This document shows, one piece after another, positions 33,081 through 44,309 of a stretch of DNA of 64,000 bases (positions within the stretch are counted from its first letter, which is position 1; each line of letters begins with the position of its first letter). The position numbers were made by a program, and so were the translations under genes. The DNA comes from Niebla homalea (taxonomy: Eukaryota; Ascomycota; Lecanoromycetes; Lecanorales; Ramalinaceae). The notes beneath the pieces are model-generated. The model was not told where the DNA came from, did no database searches, and saw only the letters and a list, made by a program, of their open reading frames with translations. The stretch covers positions 1 through 64,000 of the forward strand of contig JAHGAU010000005.1 in assembly GCA_019925105.1 (NCBI GenBank). The letters are read 5' to 3'.

Positions 33081-34165
33081 AAGGTTCGGCCATGCGAGCA
33101 AATCATCAAAAATGGCCGAGGATGGGTCAAAGAACATGCGGTGCGCCTTGCCAATCTGGATGTCTTGCAGCCAACACCAATGACGGAGGAAAAGCGCGAC
33201 CCCGCTTAAAGGCTCGGCCAGTCTAAAGGCTCGGCCATGCCAGCAGATCGTCAAAACGGCCGGAGATGGGATTAAAAAACGTGGCGCGGGTTGCCAATCT
33301 GATGTCTTGAGAAGCGCGACATCCGACGCGTGGAAGTGAGAGAGTATAAGAATCTTCACCGGCCTTCCCCACCCAACCTACATGCTGCTGTAGCAGGCGA
33401 CCTTGTCCTCGATGGAGGATGAACACCAATGACGGCGAAGTCCCGTTTGAAGGCTCTGGTCCCATATATTTCTACAAAAGATAGCGTATAGCTCTAAGGT
33501 TCCTGCCAGCAAATCATCAAGACCGACTGAAGATGGGTCAAACAATGTACCGTGCCAGTTGCCAACCCGCATGTCCTCAGCCAACACCGATGACGGCGGA
33601 GGAGAACCAGAATCCCGTCCTAAGTCTCGCCCGAATGGACATGCCAGAAAATCATCAAAGCGAGGATGGGTTCAAAAACGTACCATGCGCGTTGCCAACA
33701 TGGATGTCTCGCAGCCAACGCCGATGGCGCGACCCAGACTGAAGGCTCGCCGAACGGCCACGCCACTGAATTATCAAAAACGGCCGAAGATTGGGTCAAA
33801 AAACAGACGCATCGCCAGCCTGGCCGCTGACGGCGGAGGAGCGCGTTCCGAAGCATGCAAATGGGAGAGTGTAGGAACCGACCTTCACCACCGCTTGCAT
33901 GCTCCTGTAGCAAACGTCATATTCTTTCTATCAAGCGATCTTATCCTTAAAAGAGGATCAACGAAAGCATGAAGTCGGAAAATGAGAGAATACAGGAACC
34001 GACCTTCCTCACCGACCCTGCATCCTCCTTAGCAGACATCTACGTACATGCTGTGCGCGTTGCCAATCTGGATGTTTTGCAGCCAATATTAGTGACAGGG
34101 GAGGAGAAGCGCGATCCGACGCATCGAAGTGGGAGAACATAGGAAACCGACCTTTTCAATCAAAA
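33080..34165. repeat. Degenerate repeat array of ~130-300 bp units
   Basis: Two blocks recur: TCATCAAAAATGGCCGAGGAT-like followed by GGGTCAAA (near 33,106, 33,247, 33,514, 33,652, 33,772), and GCCAATCTGGATGTCTTGCA-like followed by GCCAACACCAATGACGG (near 33,153, 33,293, 33,560, 33,694, 34,061). A third block, CCGACCTTC..ACC..TGCATGCTCCTGTAGCA, recurs near 33,354, 33,880 and 33,999. It accounts for the many overlapping open frames here. The DNA is not RIP-mutated to the AT-rich state. Confidence 0.75.
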
Positions 34166-34690
34166 CTCCATCTCACAAAGACAAAGGATCACGGATCGTT
34201 GACCCGTGGAGTCACTCGATGACCAGTTCAACGGAGGTTCCCCAAACACAGATTGATGAGACCGTACTCTGGCACAACGGAATCACACGGGTAATTGCTG
34301 ATCATGAACCACTGCTCGTCACCATTGTCAATCGCGATGATCGCCTCGGATTGAGGATTTTTTCTGAGATTTTTTTCCATGAACCACCAACAAGGCTCGT
34401 CCAGTCTCTTCATGTGGAGGTTGACCGGTCTGGCAATGAAAAGGGATAGACGTGTGGAGATGTGGAGGGATTGGGAAAAAACGTATGCGTAGGAAGCAAA
34501 TGACGTGGAGTGGCCAGGAATAGGGCGTAGGATATGTAGCTTTGAATCGATGTAGTACACTACATTATCTACTGCGCTGCTCATAATGGTATACAATCTC
34601 CCTAGCCTTCAAAACTCAACCTGCTGTCCTCCTACTGCTGAGGTGGTCTACGCTCGCTTCTTTGACATGAAAGCTCGCAGGATGATGTTT
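34166..34690. other. No supported gene
   Basis: Overlapping frames on both strands (34,129-34,449 and 34,228-34,596) lack domains or splice context. Confidence 0.45.
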
Positions 34691-35725
34691 GATTTCGGGG
34701 CCAGGGTCGCGTTGAGACTGGTGAAGAAATGACCCAGGGTAGGGTTGAGGATGCCTCCCCCTTTTCTTTTCTTCGCTTTTCTCCAATCTTTCAACGGCAT
34801 ATCGGAAAAGGCAGTGGCCAGGGTCAAGGAGTAGGAAGCCAATGTATCTCTACAGACTTTGGTGACCTTCTTACAGGATCTTCCCATCATCCTTTCCCTT
34901 GAAGTGTGTCGTCATGCTCTTGATCTATGGTAGGTTTAAGGCAATGGCTAGGGTCATGGTTGAGATGGATGCCATCCTTGAGTGATTTGCATATTGTTCT
35001 GATCGTCATCGTCGAGACCCGCGTCATATCTGTTCATGTTAACAGGGTTCACTTTCTCGATCTGGGTCTGGCTGGTTCGATGTTAAAGCCCAGTGTGGGA
35101 GTCTCAATGTATTAGCGACGTCGTCAAGTCGTCCTGGGGTTGGAAGGCAGTGTTCGACGAGGGGTTTAATGGTTAGGGGTAGGGTGTAAAATATGCAGGC
35201 AGTGGCTGGGAGGAGCGATGTCGAGGCAAAGGTATACTGTCCTCTGCCACCCAATCGACTATCCTGTGGCCTCGGATGGTCGATATTCATGGCTAGGGGG
35301 AGGGGCTATGATATCTGTTTGACTTTCAATGTTCCGCTCGTGTTTCGGATCTCACAATCGCCTTGTGAATCATCTTGGTGCGTTGCTATGGGGAGTCGAG
35401 CCTCGGGCTATCTTGGATTTGTACGTACATGCTTGATTAGGTGAAGGGGAAGTATATATCCTATGATGAAGCTTCAATCCCCATTGAAGCTTCCATCGCC
35501 CGCACACCCTCCCAACTATACACTGTAGAGTTCCTCATTATCGCTCGCATGCTGGGGTGTGTTTTTGTGGCCAGGGGTAGGATTGAGGACGTTGAGGCAA
35601 TGGGCAGGGATAGAGTAAAGTTCTTCAGATTAGCATCCAGTGGTACGGTGAAGAATACCCCGGTAACGGTCAAGCGCAGAGTGAAAGATGACTGTGGAAT
35701 GGCCAGGGGTAGGGTGAAGAGAGTC
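34690..35725. repeat. Degenerate GGCCAGGGTAGGGTTGAGG-type repeats
   Basis: About nine scattered plus-strand copies of a GGC(C/T)AGGG(G)TAGG.TTGAGG motif: near 34,699, 34,732, 34,813, 34,945, 35,170, 35,199, 35,291, 35,570 and 35,698. They look like an old minisatellite broken by divergence. No gene is supported. Confidence 0.5.
35468..35493. other. Perfect 11-bp hairpin
   Basis: GAAGCTTCAAT and ATTGAAGCTTC around CCCC. Not followed by a gene or T-run; function unknown. Confidence 0.7.
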
Positions 35726-35729
35726 GATG

Positions 35730-37475
35730 CTTGGCCAAGGTTAGGTGATGGGTCAGTAGCTTGACCATCCTCCGCCATACTCTTGCCGTGCCACGCGATC
35801 TGCCACACTCTGGCTTCTAACACCCACCCGCCCACCCGCCGGCCATATTGACCTTCTCATTGGATTGCATCTATGGCGTGTTTGGTTACGTTTCTTTCTG
35901 TCTTTCTCTACTCTTGTATCGTTGTATCTGTGCCCTTTTGTGTGGATTTCATATGACGTCCTCATTTCATCCACCCACGGGGGTTTTTAACCTTTGAACT
36001 ATCTCGTTTCTTCCTCTTGCCAGGCATGACTATCTCAGAATATGTAATGTAATACAGACATCTGCTGCCACCGAATCAGCCATTTCCAAGGAGTTTTAGT
36101 TCATGTGCCTAGGTATATCACGTTTGACTACATCAAAGAGCCAAAGTCTTACCAAACCTTGGAGTTTGGGGCATCAGTCGCCTCTTATCCTAAATGTACT
36201 GCAGATGGCTCTCAGCTATGCGTGGGGACCCCTCTTTCAGAGGACCCTCCACTTCTTTCACAACAATCTGCATCCTCAACGATCCAGGACATATCATTAT
36301 CGAGCAATTTTCAATCATACGCCCCCACAGATTCCTAGAATTGGGGGAAGTAAGAGAAAAAAAGAGAGCATTCCTCGACCATACCCAGAATTTTAAAATA
36401 GGAAACTGGAGATGGCAATCATCGTCTTGACCCCATCGTGTACCCGCTGGTTCAGTCTGTCCACCCGCTTGATACTAAATCGAGGCGTCACCCAAGCACC
36501 ATAACTCTCCAACAAGTCGACTTCGATACAATAACATGGCCGAGCGAGAGGGAGAGAACATGGACTCTCCGCTCGAGGAGATCTCGCACACATAACGGTA
36601 CGAGGATACCAGCAAAACATCTCAAGTACGATTCGACCCCACCCTGGAAGACACCACGGCGCAACTAACGATGTCGAGGCGTGAAGAGGGGCATCAGGGA
36701 CAGGAAAGGAGAACAGCACGGGCAAATAGCTCGATAGGTTTGGACAGGAGGAATGGACAGATTTGGAGAGGAGGAGTGGATAGATTTGGAGAGGAAGAGT
36801 GGATAGATTTGGAGATGAGGTGCTGATCAAGAATTATCAGGATAGTTCCGACTTGATGAATGAACAAGAGCCCATACGAGGTAATACCAAAGAGAAGACG
36901 CTCTCGAATTTGATGGATGAGAAGCAGCGTTGGGACCGACAGTGACACAGTGTAAAAGGGCTGGAGACCATACACGAAAGGTGAAATCGTAATTGTGCAG
37001 CCACCTGATGGATGCATCTGTCTCTGAAACTATTTTTCTTGATATTGAGTGATGAAACTGGACAATTAGAGATGGAAGATGGATCAAGAGAGGGGAGGAA
37101 GGGGGATGAATAAGGTCGAATCAAGGAAGGCCGAGGAGGAAAAGATTTTCAGAGGCGACACGGACAGATGCACCCAGAGAGTCCGACGATAATGGTCAGA
37201 CAATGCAGTCCTGTTCGGTTCTGTATGGTCTTTTAAGACCGAGAGGTAAAAATTCCCTCCTCCTCCTTTCTTTCTTTCGATACAACCCCAGCAGTCTGAA
37301 CGATGTATGGCGCTACATCTTTCCATGATGCCATGATTGATTTTACAGCTCGCTAGACTTGCAATGATTAGGGGCATGTTGATTCTTTCTCCCATTTCAG
37401 TGGAGAATGACCATTGGAAGCCGGAGTATAGCAGATCGAGTCTCGAAGCCCCAATATGGCAACTTCATTACTCTA
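35730..37475. other. No supported gene
   Basis: Apart from the 23-bp minisatellite at 36,733-36,818, I see only short overlapping frames without motifs. Confidence 0.5.
36733..36818. repeat. 23-bp minisatellite (about 3.7 units)
   Basis: Units of AGATTTGGAGAGGAGGAGTGGAT with few differences; the first unit is the most diverged (GGTTTGGACAGGAGGAATGGAC). Confidence 0.85.
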
Positions 37476-37478
37476 AAT

Positions 37479-38936
37479 TCATCGGTCTATTCCTTTCTCC
37501 GCCCTCCCTCTCAGCATCTTCTCCCTCAACACGGCCCACTCCTCTATGACCTTTTCTGCGGCCTTGTAAGGCTGGCACTGGCCCTCGAGCCCATCCTTGG
37601 CAATCCTCCACAATGCTCTCCCCAATCGAAAGACATCACCATAAGCCATGTCACGATACTCATCCCCACCAGCATTGTCCTCAAACGTTTGCTTGATTTT
37701 ATTCTCCTCGTCCGACTCTGGTGTCTCCCCTGACTCAGGCATCTCGTACGGCCACGGGTCATAGCCTTGCTCATCCATTTGTAGTTTACCTTCATCCAAC
37801 CACAGCCAGGCGGGCGGGCGGCAATTGACAAATTTGGGTGCGAAGATAGCTTCGTCCCAGTCCAAGATGCCTGTGATCTTGACTGATGAGTCTATCGGGT
37901 CAATTGTGACCATGATGTTGTTCTCATGCAGATCAACATGGCATAGGCAGTGGGACTGGCGAGCGAAACAGCCAAGATTATCCATCTCCCTTACGCAACC
38001 CAGCAGCTTGGGGTACATCTCGCTAGGGCCGGGCCAGTCGCCATTGGAAGCCTGCCAACGACTGAATTGGGTAAGGAAGATGTCGAGGGTTGTTTGAGGA
38101 TCCCTGAGTTCCTGCTCGGGTGGTTCGTCCTCCGCACGCTCCCCTTTTTCAACTTCAAATCGCACGATCTTGAAAGAATCATGGCCCTCAGAGTCGACAA
38201 TGGCCTCAATGAGACCCGCGTTTGGATTTGTTAACGTTCTGAGCGTCTTGTTCACTTGACCCAGTTGCTGCGCGAGCTGACAACGCTGCGTGGTATTGAG
38301 AGTGTCCCATACATCGTTGACGGTAGTGCCAGGGATCCGTTGCTGGAGCATCTACGGTTTCCCAAGAGCATTATGAGAGGTAAAGTTGGAGGCTACCACA
38401 GCAAGTATCGGAATGCTCGAGAATTTGCGCACATAGCTCAGGATAGCTACATCACGATCCACCCGGCATTGGTTCGTCCATCTCAAGTTGGGGATCCGGA
38501 GAATGAGCTCGGAAACGTTGTCTTTGGTGTAATCGGGTGGTAGCGTAATGGCGGTTATTGAGTTAACATCACCGCCTTCCATACGCTTGACCACTGGCTC
38601 GTGTGGTGTTGGGACCATGGCGCGGCCTAGTCGAGTTTGGCGTAGGTATTTGACCAGGCAATATCGCAAGGTGGTGGGTGCAGGCCAGATCTGCTTACAA
38701 AACCTGTGGATGCGCCGGCAGAGAAGTGCCTCAGCTTCAACATCCTCACGAGCATACATGGCCTCTCGGTCGGTAGTGCACATCGAGTCCGTGTCAGATG
38801 CGTCTTCATCGTCCTCCATGTCATTTTCCTTCAGAGGCCCACGGTCACAATCGTCGTTATCGGCCTTTTTCATACTTATCGTATCCTGACATTTGACATC
38901 ATCGCTAGGGTTAGCCTCAAGCACAGGTGAGATCAT
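37479..38936 (-). pseudogene. APH-family phosphotransferase with an in-frame TAG
   Basis: One continuous frame of 485 codons is split by a single TAG at 38,352-38,354. Upstream (38,936-38,355) are an acidic N-terminus and ITLPPDYTKDNVSELILRIP, where the lysine-binding strand of the fold should be. Downstream are MLQQRIPG, the catalytic loop HVDLHENNIMV (HxDxxxxN) and the metal-binding GILDWDEA. The stop sits inside the conserved hinge segment NALGKP-stop-MLQQRIPG, where relatives usually have an aromatic residue (LGKPYM.QQRIPG), so one base change from TAC or TAT would explain it. Fungal members are abundant protein-kinase-like phosphotransferases, mostly of unknown substrate. Both halves are otherwise intact, so the change is recent, or an error, or read through. 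Confidence 0.85.
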
Positions 38937-39382
38937 ATTGATACGGAACTTTGCTGGAGTTCAAAAGGTGCGAGAACGTGGATTCTTGAAAGCCTTTGAG
39001 TCGAGAAATCGAGCTGCAAAGGGTGGAAAGATGATCTCCTTGTTGTCTTGACAAATTCTTGCTCAAAAGAGCAATCATTGCTGACCGCTTTGTTGAGTGG
39101 CAATCATGAGACCCCTCTATGCCTTGATTGTCAGCTTTGCCTCTGCAGTGCATGTCATTGTCGTCCTTGCACCCATCTCATCGGCACGGCCGGGGCAATG
39201 TACTTCGACTTGTGTCGAGACGCAAAAGGCATATATGCTTTACTGAAGAGGGTCAAGCTTGAATACCGCATCACTCCCTCAAGTATTCGACCATATCACC
39301 AACTAACCAACTAACATTAAAATCCTCATCACCACATGGGCTACGTAGCACGAATCCAGCCGGCATCTGTTGTCCAAAAACC

Positions 39383-39574
39383 ATGTCGGGACCAACCACT
39401 CACCACTGTGTTGGTAAGACGAGAAACCTTGGAGGCAATTGCAGAACGGAGAGACGCCACGGTAAAGTGTTCTGTTCAACTCACCAAGTACTTTACTGGG
39501 GCACCAGTCCCGATGGGAAACCTTGCTTACAGAGGCGTTTGAAGGACGAGAAATGCGCCAAGTGCCGCCGTTAG
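39383..39574 (+). CDS. Small cysteine-rich, probably zinc-binding protein (63 aa)
   Basis: MSGPTTHHCVGKTRNLGGNC starts the frame and the remainder keeps a CxGxTxxxxxC then CxxH then C and CxxC pattern typical of small zinc-binding modules in fungi; the C-terminus is basic (KCAKCRR). No intron is needed. I do not recognise a named family and its function is unknown. The neighbouring genes offer no clue. Confidence 0.45.
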   Translation: MSGPTTHHCVGKTRNLGGNCRTERRHGKVFCSTHQVLYWGTSPDGKPCLQRRLKDEKCAKCRR

Positions 39575-39579
39575 GTCTT

Positions 39580-41045
39580 CCAGAAAAAATGTTTTCGGCT
39601 CTCGAATACGGCTGAGACATTGGAAGGAAGATTAAAATGATACGCATGTGGTCTCTATTCTATTCTTTGTAATCAAATGTGACCGACTTATTACCACTGC
39701 GAGAAAGACAATAGTGGAAAAGCAAATGGCCCATGCCATCAGCAGGCTTGTCCGTTCACAAAAGCCTGGACAACATGGGAACGGCCTTTTGTCAGTCAGA
39801 TAGTCTCAACGTCACTCTCACTAGGTCCCCTTGATTGTGAAATGCTTAGAAATGTAGAAAATCAAGCTTTCTAACACGTACCACAAGGGAAAATCGTACA
39901 AATGACACGGGGTTGGCTCTTGCCTTCGTGACAGTCTTCAGCAAGACCCTCCTGGCCAGACTTCCACAAGCTCGAATCTGAAGATTTGGTAGAAAGTAGC
40001 TTGCGGAGTTTCCCCCCCTTGGCGGTACCAATGTCTTGAAAGTCTGATGATAAATGTTGTATTTAACGCGCTGTATTCTTCAGAAGCGTTTCTCCAAGCT
40101 CTGCAATATTCTGAAATTTTTGCATTGGGTATAACAATCTTGGCTCCGCGTTGTACCACCAGGAGGTAAATCTGGGATATGAAGGAAGGTAACAATTTTG
40201 ATAAGCTGGGTTAGACCGGACACCCAATGAGAAACGAGTGATATGTGCCGTGGCGGTTTTTTGGAGCGATCTCAATAGGCTACCATGATTGCCTTCTCAT
40301 ATATCCTCGTCGGCCTCTTCACAGATGAGGCAAAGCTCACGCACCAATTACCCTGCATCACCGGCGCTTACGTGTAGCACCCGTGAGTACGATTGCCATC
40401 TGGCCTGTTCATATGGCTTGACGTTGCGGTCGGACATTTGAGGTACGTCTTCGGCCTTTTCCCTTTTGCATCACGCTGACACCGGCCGGCTTCAGACAGT
40501 TCTTTTCTACTGGTTCAAGTGGTGGCTTTGGTGATCTAGTGCCGGGGACAAGCAGCACATACAATTAGGTAGGGTGGCCTCGTCTTCTTTCTTCGCCTAT
40601 GGTGGAACATGGTTGGTCCTCGTGCGGCTACACTTGGATGCCGGTTCGATTCCGTTCTTAGCCCCGCAAGAGGAAGATGTCGCCTGGAGTTCTTGGTTGC
40701 CGTAATGGTGTAAATCTTTCTACCAGCACTAGCAAGCTGACAACCCAACGGACCTGTCCGCTTTCAGATCACCTCGCCGTACATCCGCCTATTCGCCTTT
40801 CGCTCGCCGTTTTGCCTGACTAGCATTCGCTACCGAGGCTTGCATCAATGAGTGTACAAAGTCTAGGACATGAACTTCGAGGCTGACCAATTTGGAGGTG
40901 GGTCGTTGAGATGCCTCATGTTTCTTTTCTCGACTGACAATTCTCAGACCAAGGATTATGTCCGGTATGAAGGCTTAACGTCTAAGGTTGAGGTTGATTC
41001 AATCGGGATCGAATGACATGCGGCTTGATTCGGATAGATGGTGCT
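39580..41045. other. No supported gene
   Basis: Only short overlapping frames. GGTTCGATTCC at 40,643-40,653 resembles a tRNA B box, but no acceptor stem or A box fits around it. Confidence 0.5.
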
Positions 41046-41050
41046 AAAAG

Positions 41051-42052
41051 TTAGTCGCAATAGCAAAAAGCTTTTCCCTTGGGGAGGCTACACCAGAGGG
41101 CCCGTTGAGACACATTATCAGCCAAGTAATTGCCAGGTACCTCGCGATGCCCTGGAACCCAATGTAGTTCTACATGCACCCCGAGCTGGATTAGTTGGCG
41201 TGCCTGGCCGATGATGTTGGAGGCGGCAACACTTCTTACAGTCGGCTTCAACTGTAAGCTTCGCAGAACTGACTGACTGTCCGAGTAGATCACGGCGAGC
41301 GAACAAGGATCGCTTGGTTTCTCAAGCGAGGAATCACGGCGAGCGTTTTCCAATACGAGCGTCAAGGCTTGCCAAACTGCCCACCCTTCGGCGTCGTCGA
41401 CCTCCATCTCTGCGTGGATGCAGTAGCCTTTGGCAGTCCACTCCGAGGCCCAGTTCCGCCTGCAAGATTTATACGCAATTCCAATGCCCGACAGATCATC
41501 TCCAGTCGATATCGATGCATCGACATGGTATGAGTGTCGGCCACTCTCTTTCCTCAATGTTGATTTCTCATGATGTTCAGCAAGGGCTTGCTTGATCGCT
41601 TCGACGCGGCCTTGAATCACGATCCTGCCAGGAAATTCCCCATCTTCCTCCTCATCATCATTTATTGGTAATATTGGACCAATCTTTCCCTGTTGCTGTT
41701 GTGGGAAATCAAGCGATGGGAATGACCGGACGTGATTCGTGACTTTCCTGCCAGCTCGTCGGGCCCTCGTCATCTCTCGCCTGGAACAAAAGTCGTGGAC
41801 TGCCGCGGCTTCGAGTTTTCTTTCGAGTTTCCTAATGAACAAACCTTCTGATCGCTGTCGTGCCCAGATGGTGGCTTCGGCGTGACCATGGCGGGCTAGG
41901 TAGCGAGCGTACTTTCTGTCACGGCATCGGACTCTTGTTAGATTTGACGGTGGTATCCGAGTATCGATTAAGAGTGCGGGAGGTGCTGGAGGACTGAGTT
42001 TTTCAGCAGATGGTACCGTGAGGCTAGGAATGGTGTGTGCAATTGTGTCCAT
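41051..42052 (-). CDS. RNase H-domain protein (333 aa)
   Basis: Single open frame. The C-terminal half has the RNase HI fold with its four acidic positions in order: HVDASI (first Asp), EGWAVWQALTLVLE (Glu), VIYSDSQSVLRSL (Asp) and WVPGHREVPGNYLAD (His and last Asp). All catalytic residues appear intact. The N-terminal ~160 residues are basic and unrelated to any family I recognise (CRDRKYARYLARHG). This architecture is common as a free-standing gene in fungi and probably descends from the RNase H end of a LINE-type retrotransposon; no reverse transcriptase is adjacent. A dead relative lies inverted about 500 bp away. Confidence 0.85.
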   Translation of the reverse strand: MDTIAHTIPSLTVPSAEKLSPPAPPALLIDTRIPPSNLTRVRCRDRKYARYLARHGHAEATIWARQRSEGLFIRKLERKLEAAAVHDFCSRREMTRARRAGRKVTNHVRSFPSLDFPQQQQGKIGPILPINDDEEEDGEFPGRIVIQGRVEAIKQALAEHHEKSTLRKESGRHSYHVDASISTGDDLSGIGIAYKSCRRNWASEWTAKGYCIHAEMEVDDAEGWAVWQALTLVLENARRDSSLEKPSDPCSLAVIYSDSQSVLRSLQLKPTVRSVAASNIIGQARQLIQLGVHVELHWVPGHREVPGNYLADNVSQRALWCSLPKGKAFCYCD

Positions 42053-42546
42053 GACAGAGGGGATGAACTTTTCGAGAGATGACGGAGATTTTTGACGGTG
42101 TGTAATTCAGAATGAATTGATATTGAGATGGATCTCCTGTCTGAGTTGATGGAAAATGAAAGTCGTAGCAGAGATCATACAGTGTGTCAGTAAATCCCCG
42201 TCAACAGAATCCAGTTTGATTTCGTGTAGATGCCTCGATTGATTGCCCACCTTCGATTGCGAATTACCTCAATCTGCGTTTTGCTTCGTCGTTAAAGAAG
42301 TTTATCAAGGATGGAAGGCTCTATATACATTGAAAAGGTTCTGTGACTCAACCTCCCTATGTTTCCCTGTGGCTTGATGGTCTGCAGAGGCTACAAACTC
42401 AAAACTGAGACTCACCTCGCAAAGATCGCTCCTCCGTCTGCTCCCACTATGACGTCTTTGCCCATGGTTCAAAAGAATTAAGACACCAAAGGGAAGAGCT
42501 CCAAAGCGAAGGCGCACTGTGAACGCATGTAACGAAGGTAGAGACG

Positions 42547-42984
42547 GTGATTTGGTCGAAGGAGGCCCGAGCAGTTTGCGGGATGCGATTTACCCTGAGG
42601 TGCAGGCCTGAGTATGATGATACCGAAGAACCGCATCAAGTATGTGAAGAGCTGTGGCAACACTGCAACGCATTCGTCTCTCGCCTTGACAACACATTGC
42701 GCAGGCCAAGTCCCAGCGACAATCAATATCGCCATTCGATTGCGCCCACTGAAGCGGCTCAGAGTGGATGTGGCGACCGAGAAGTGCTCGGCAATTGGTT
42801 GGCTGTCCATGTAGCGAAGCGGGCTCTTTGGCGTGATTGGGGAAGTGGAAAGCGTTCTCTTTTGACTGACTGGGTCACATCACGCGGCATGTTAGTCAGT
42901 ATTCTACTTATCCACCCTTATTCCTGCCATTATTGTCGTGCAACCTCTCCGTCTAAACCATTACGAGATGGATTGTCATACTAA
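42547..42984 (+). pseudogene. Degenerate RNase H C-terminal fragment, inverted relative of the neighbouring gene
   Basis: The frame contains GDREVLGNWLAVHVAKRALW, which lines up with GHREVPGNYLADNVSQRALW of the intact gene on the other strand. The catalytic His has become Asp and the last Asp has become Val. Upstream sequence is only vaguely alike. Taken as a pseudogene fragment, not a functional product. Confidence 0.6.
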
Positions 42985-43034
42985 GATAATGACATCACAC
43001 GACCAATGGGAGACCTTATGCTCACACTTTGGGA

Positions 43035-44300
43035 TCAATCAATTTCCTCAACCTCGTACATCGAAACGTCCGTTGAGCTCTTACTGGCAATACTATACTG
43101 ATCAATATCCTTCATGTTCTTGACCTTCCTGTCTTTCAACCAAGCTGCGTTCACCACCTTGGCTGTCGTGGAGGCGCTGCTCTTCTCCCTGAAATCGTTC
43201 TCCAGTACCTTCATATTCACCTTATCATGCTGCTTCTGCCTTGACGCATACGCCTCGAACGGAACTTCCAAGCCGAACACCGAAGCCCCGGGTCCGAAGG
43301 TGATGACGGCCGCCGCAATACCGCCAGCGGCGATTGCTGTACGACCAGCCCAGCGGCCGGCCTTGTGCAATTGTTGCTGCTTAATCAGCTTGTCTCTCTT
43401 CGCCTTGAATTCTTCAAAAAGCTGCTCGTCGAACTTCTTCGAGAGGATATTCAAGCTTTGTTTAATCTCAGCCGACTCGAGGTTTGCCTTTTGCAATTGC
43501 TTCAGGTTATCGCTCAGAATTTTGCCGGCGTCGGTTTCGCCCAAAGCCATTTTCGGCCCTTGCTCCGCGACCATTTGCAGGGCGATCTCTGGCTGGAATC
43601 GTTTTTCGAGATGCGCCTTGACAATTTCGATGGCCCTACCTTTGCTGTTCGGATCAAAGCGTACCATTTTGGCTGAGTGGGGATTGTCGACCATGGTGGC
43701 AAAGTATTTGGGGTCACTGCGCAACTTGCGCTCCCTTCCTTGCTCCCCTGCATGATCGGTGGAGCAGGCCCATTTAGTGGTAACGAGGGTACAGTTATCC
43801 CACTTATCGATCCCAATCATGTTTTCCAGGAGACGAATGTTGCGAAGTTCGACGCCGCCTATCTTCTGCTTCGTGATATCGTGCAGGTATATGACGCCGG
43901 CCAAGGTGTGCTCGAGTTTGTAGATGGTGTTGATAAAGTCCGCAATGCACGAGAGGACTATGGTGTCACTCATCGATCCGTCATCAAAGCCAGGTGAATC
44001 GATCAGGTGGACCTCGTAAAGGATGGTTGAGTAAGGCTCGCGGTATTCGAAAATGTAGTCTTCAATCGTTTGGGTTACTTGAGGAGATCAGACACCAGCC
44101 CAAAGATCATGGGGGGGGATCAATTTTTTACCTCCGTCCATATTATCCGCCATGCCAATTTGGATACTCTTATCGCCAGTGAGAGTCTTGATAAAAGTAC
44201 TTTTTCCTGCTCCAGTAAGGCCCATGACAAGGAGGTGTATTACACGTGTCTCAACATTTGAGGGTTGGAGGGCAACGTTGCGCAAGCTTTGCCGAGGCAT
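43035..44300 (-). CDS. P-loop GTPase-like protein (AIG1/dynamin-like fungal type)
   Basis: Two exons, 44,300-44,132 and 44,077-43,035, with a 54-bp phase-1 intron (GTAAAA..TCAAG) give 403 residues. G1 is MGLTGAGKST at residues 26-35, G3 is LIDSPGFDD after the intron, and the G4 position reads TTKW rather than NKxD, as in many fungal AIG1-like NTPases. Residues ~230-310 are charged and probably helical (KANLESAEIKQSLNILSKKF). A Gly/Ala-rich hydrophobic stretch (TAIAAGGIAAAVITFGPGAS) follows and may bind membrane. The cellular role of these proteins is not known. The start is the first Met in a good position upstream of the P-loop. Confidence 0.85.
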
Positions 44301-44309
44301 AATGTTTCC

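Noticed and set aside
40643..40653. GGTTCGATTCC, a tRNA B-box match
   Set aside because: The stem around it has a mismatch, there is no acceptor stem and no A box at the right distance.
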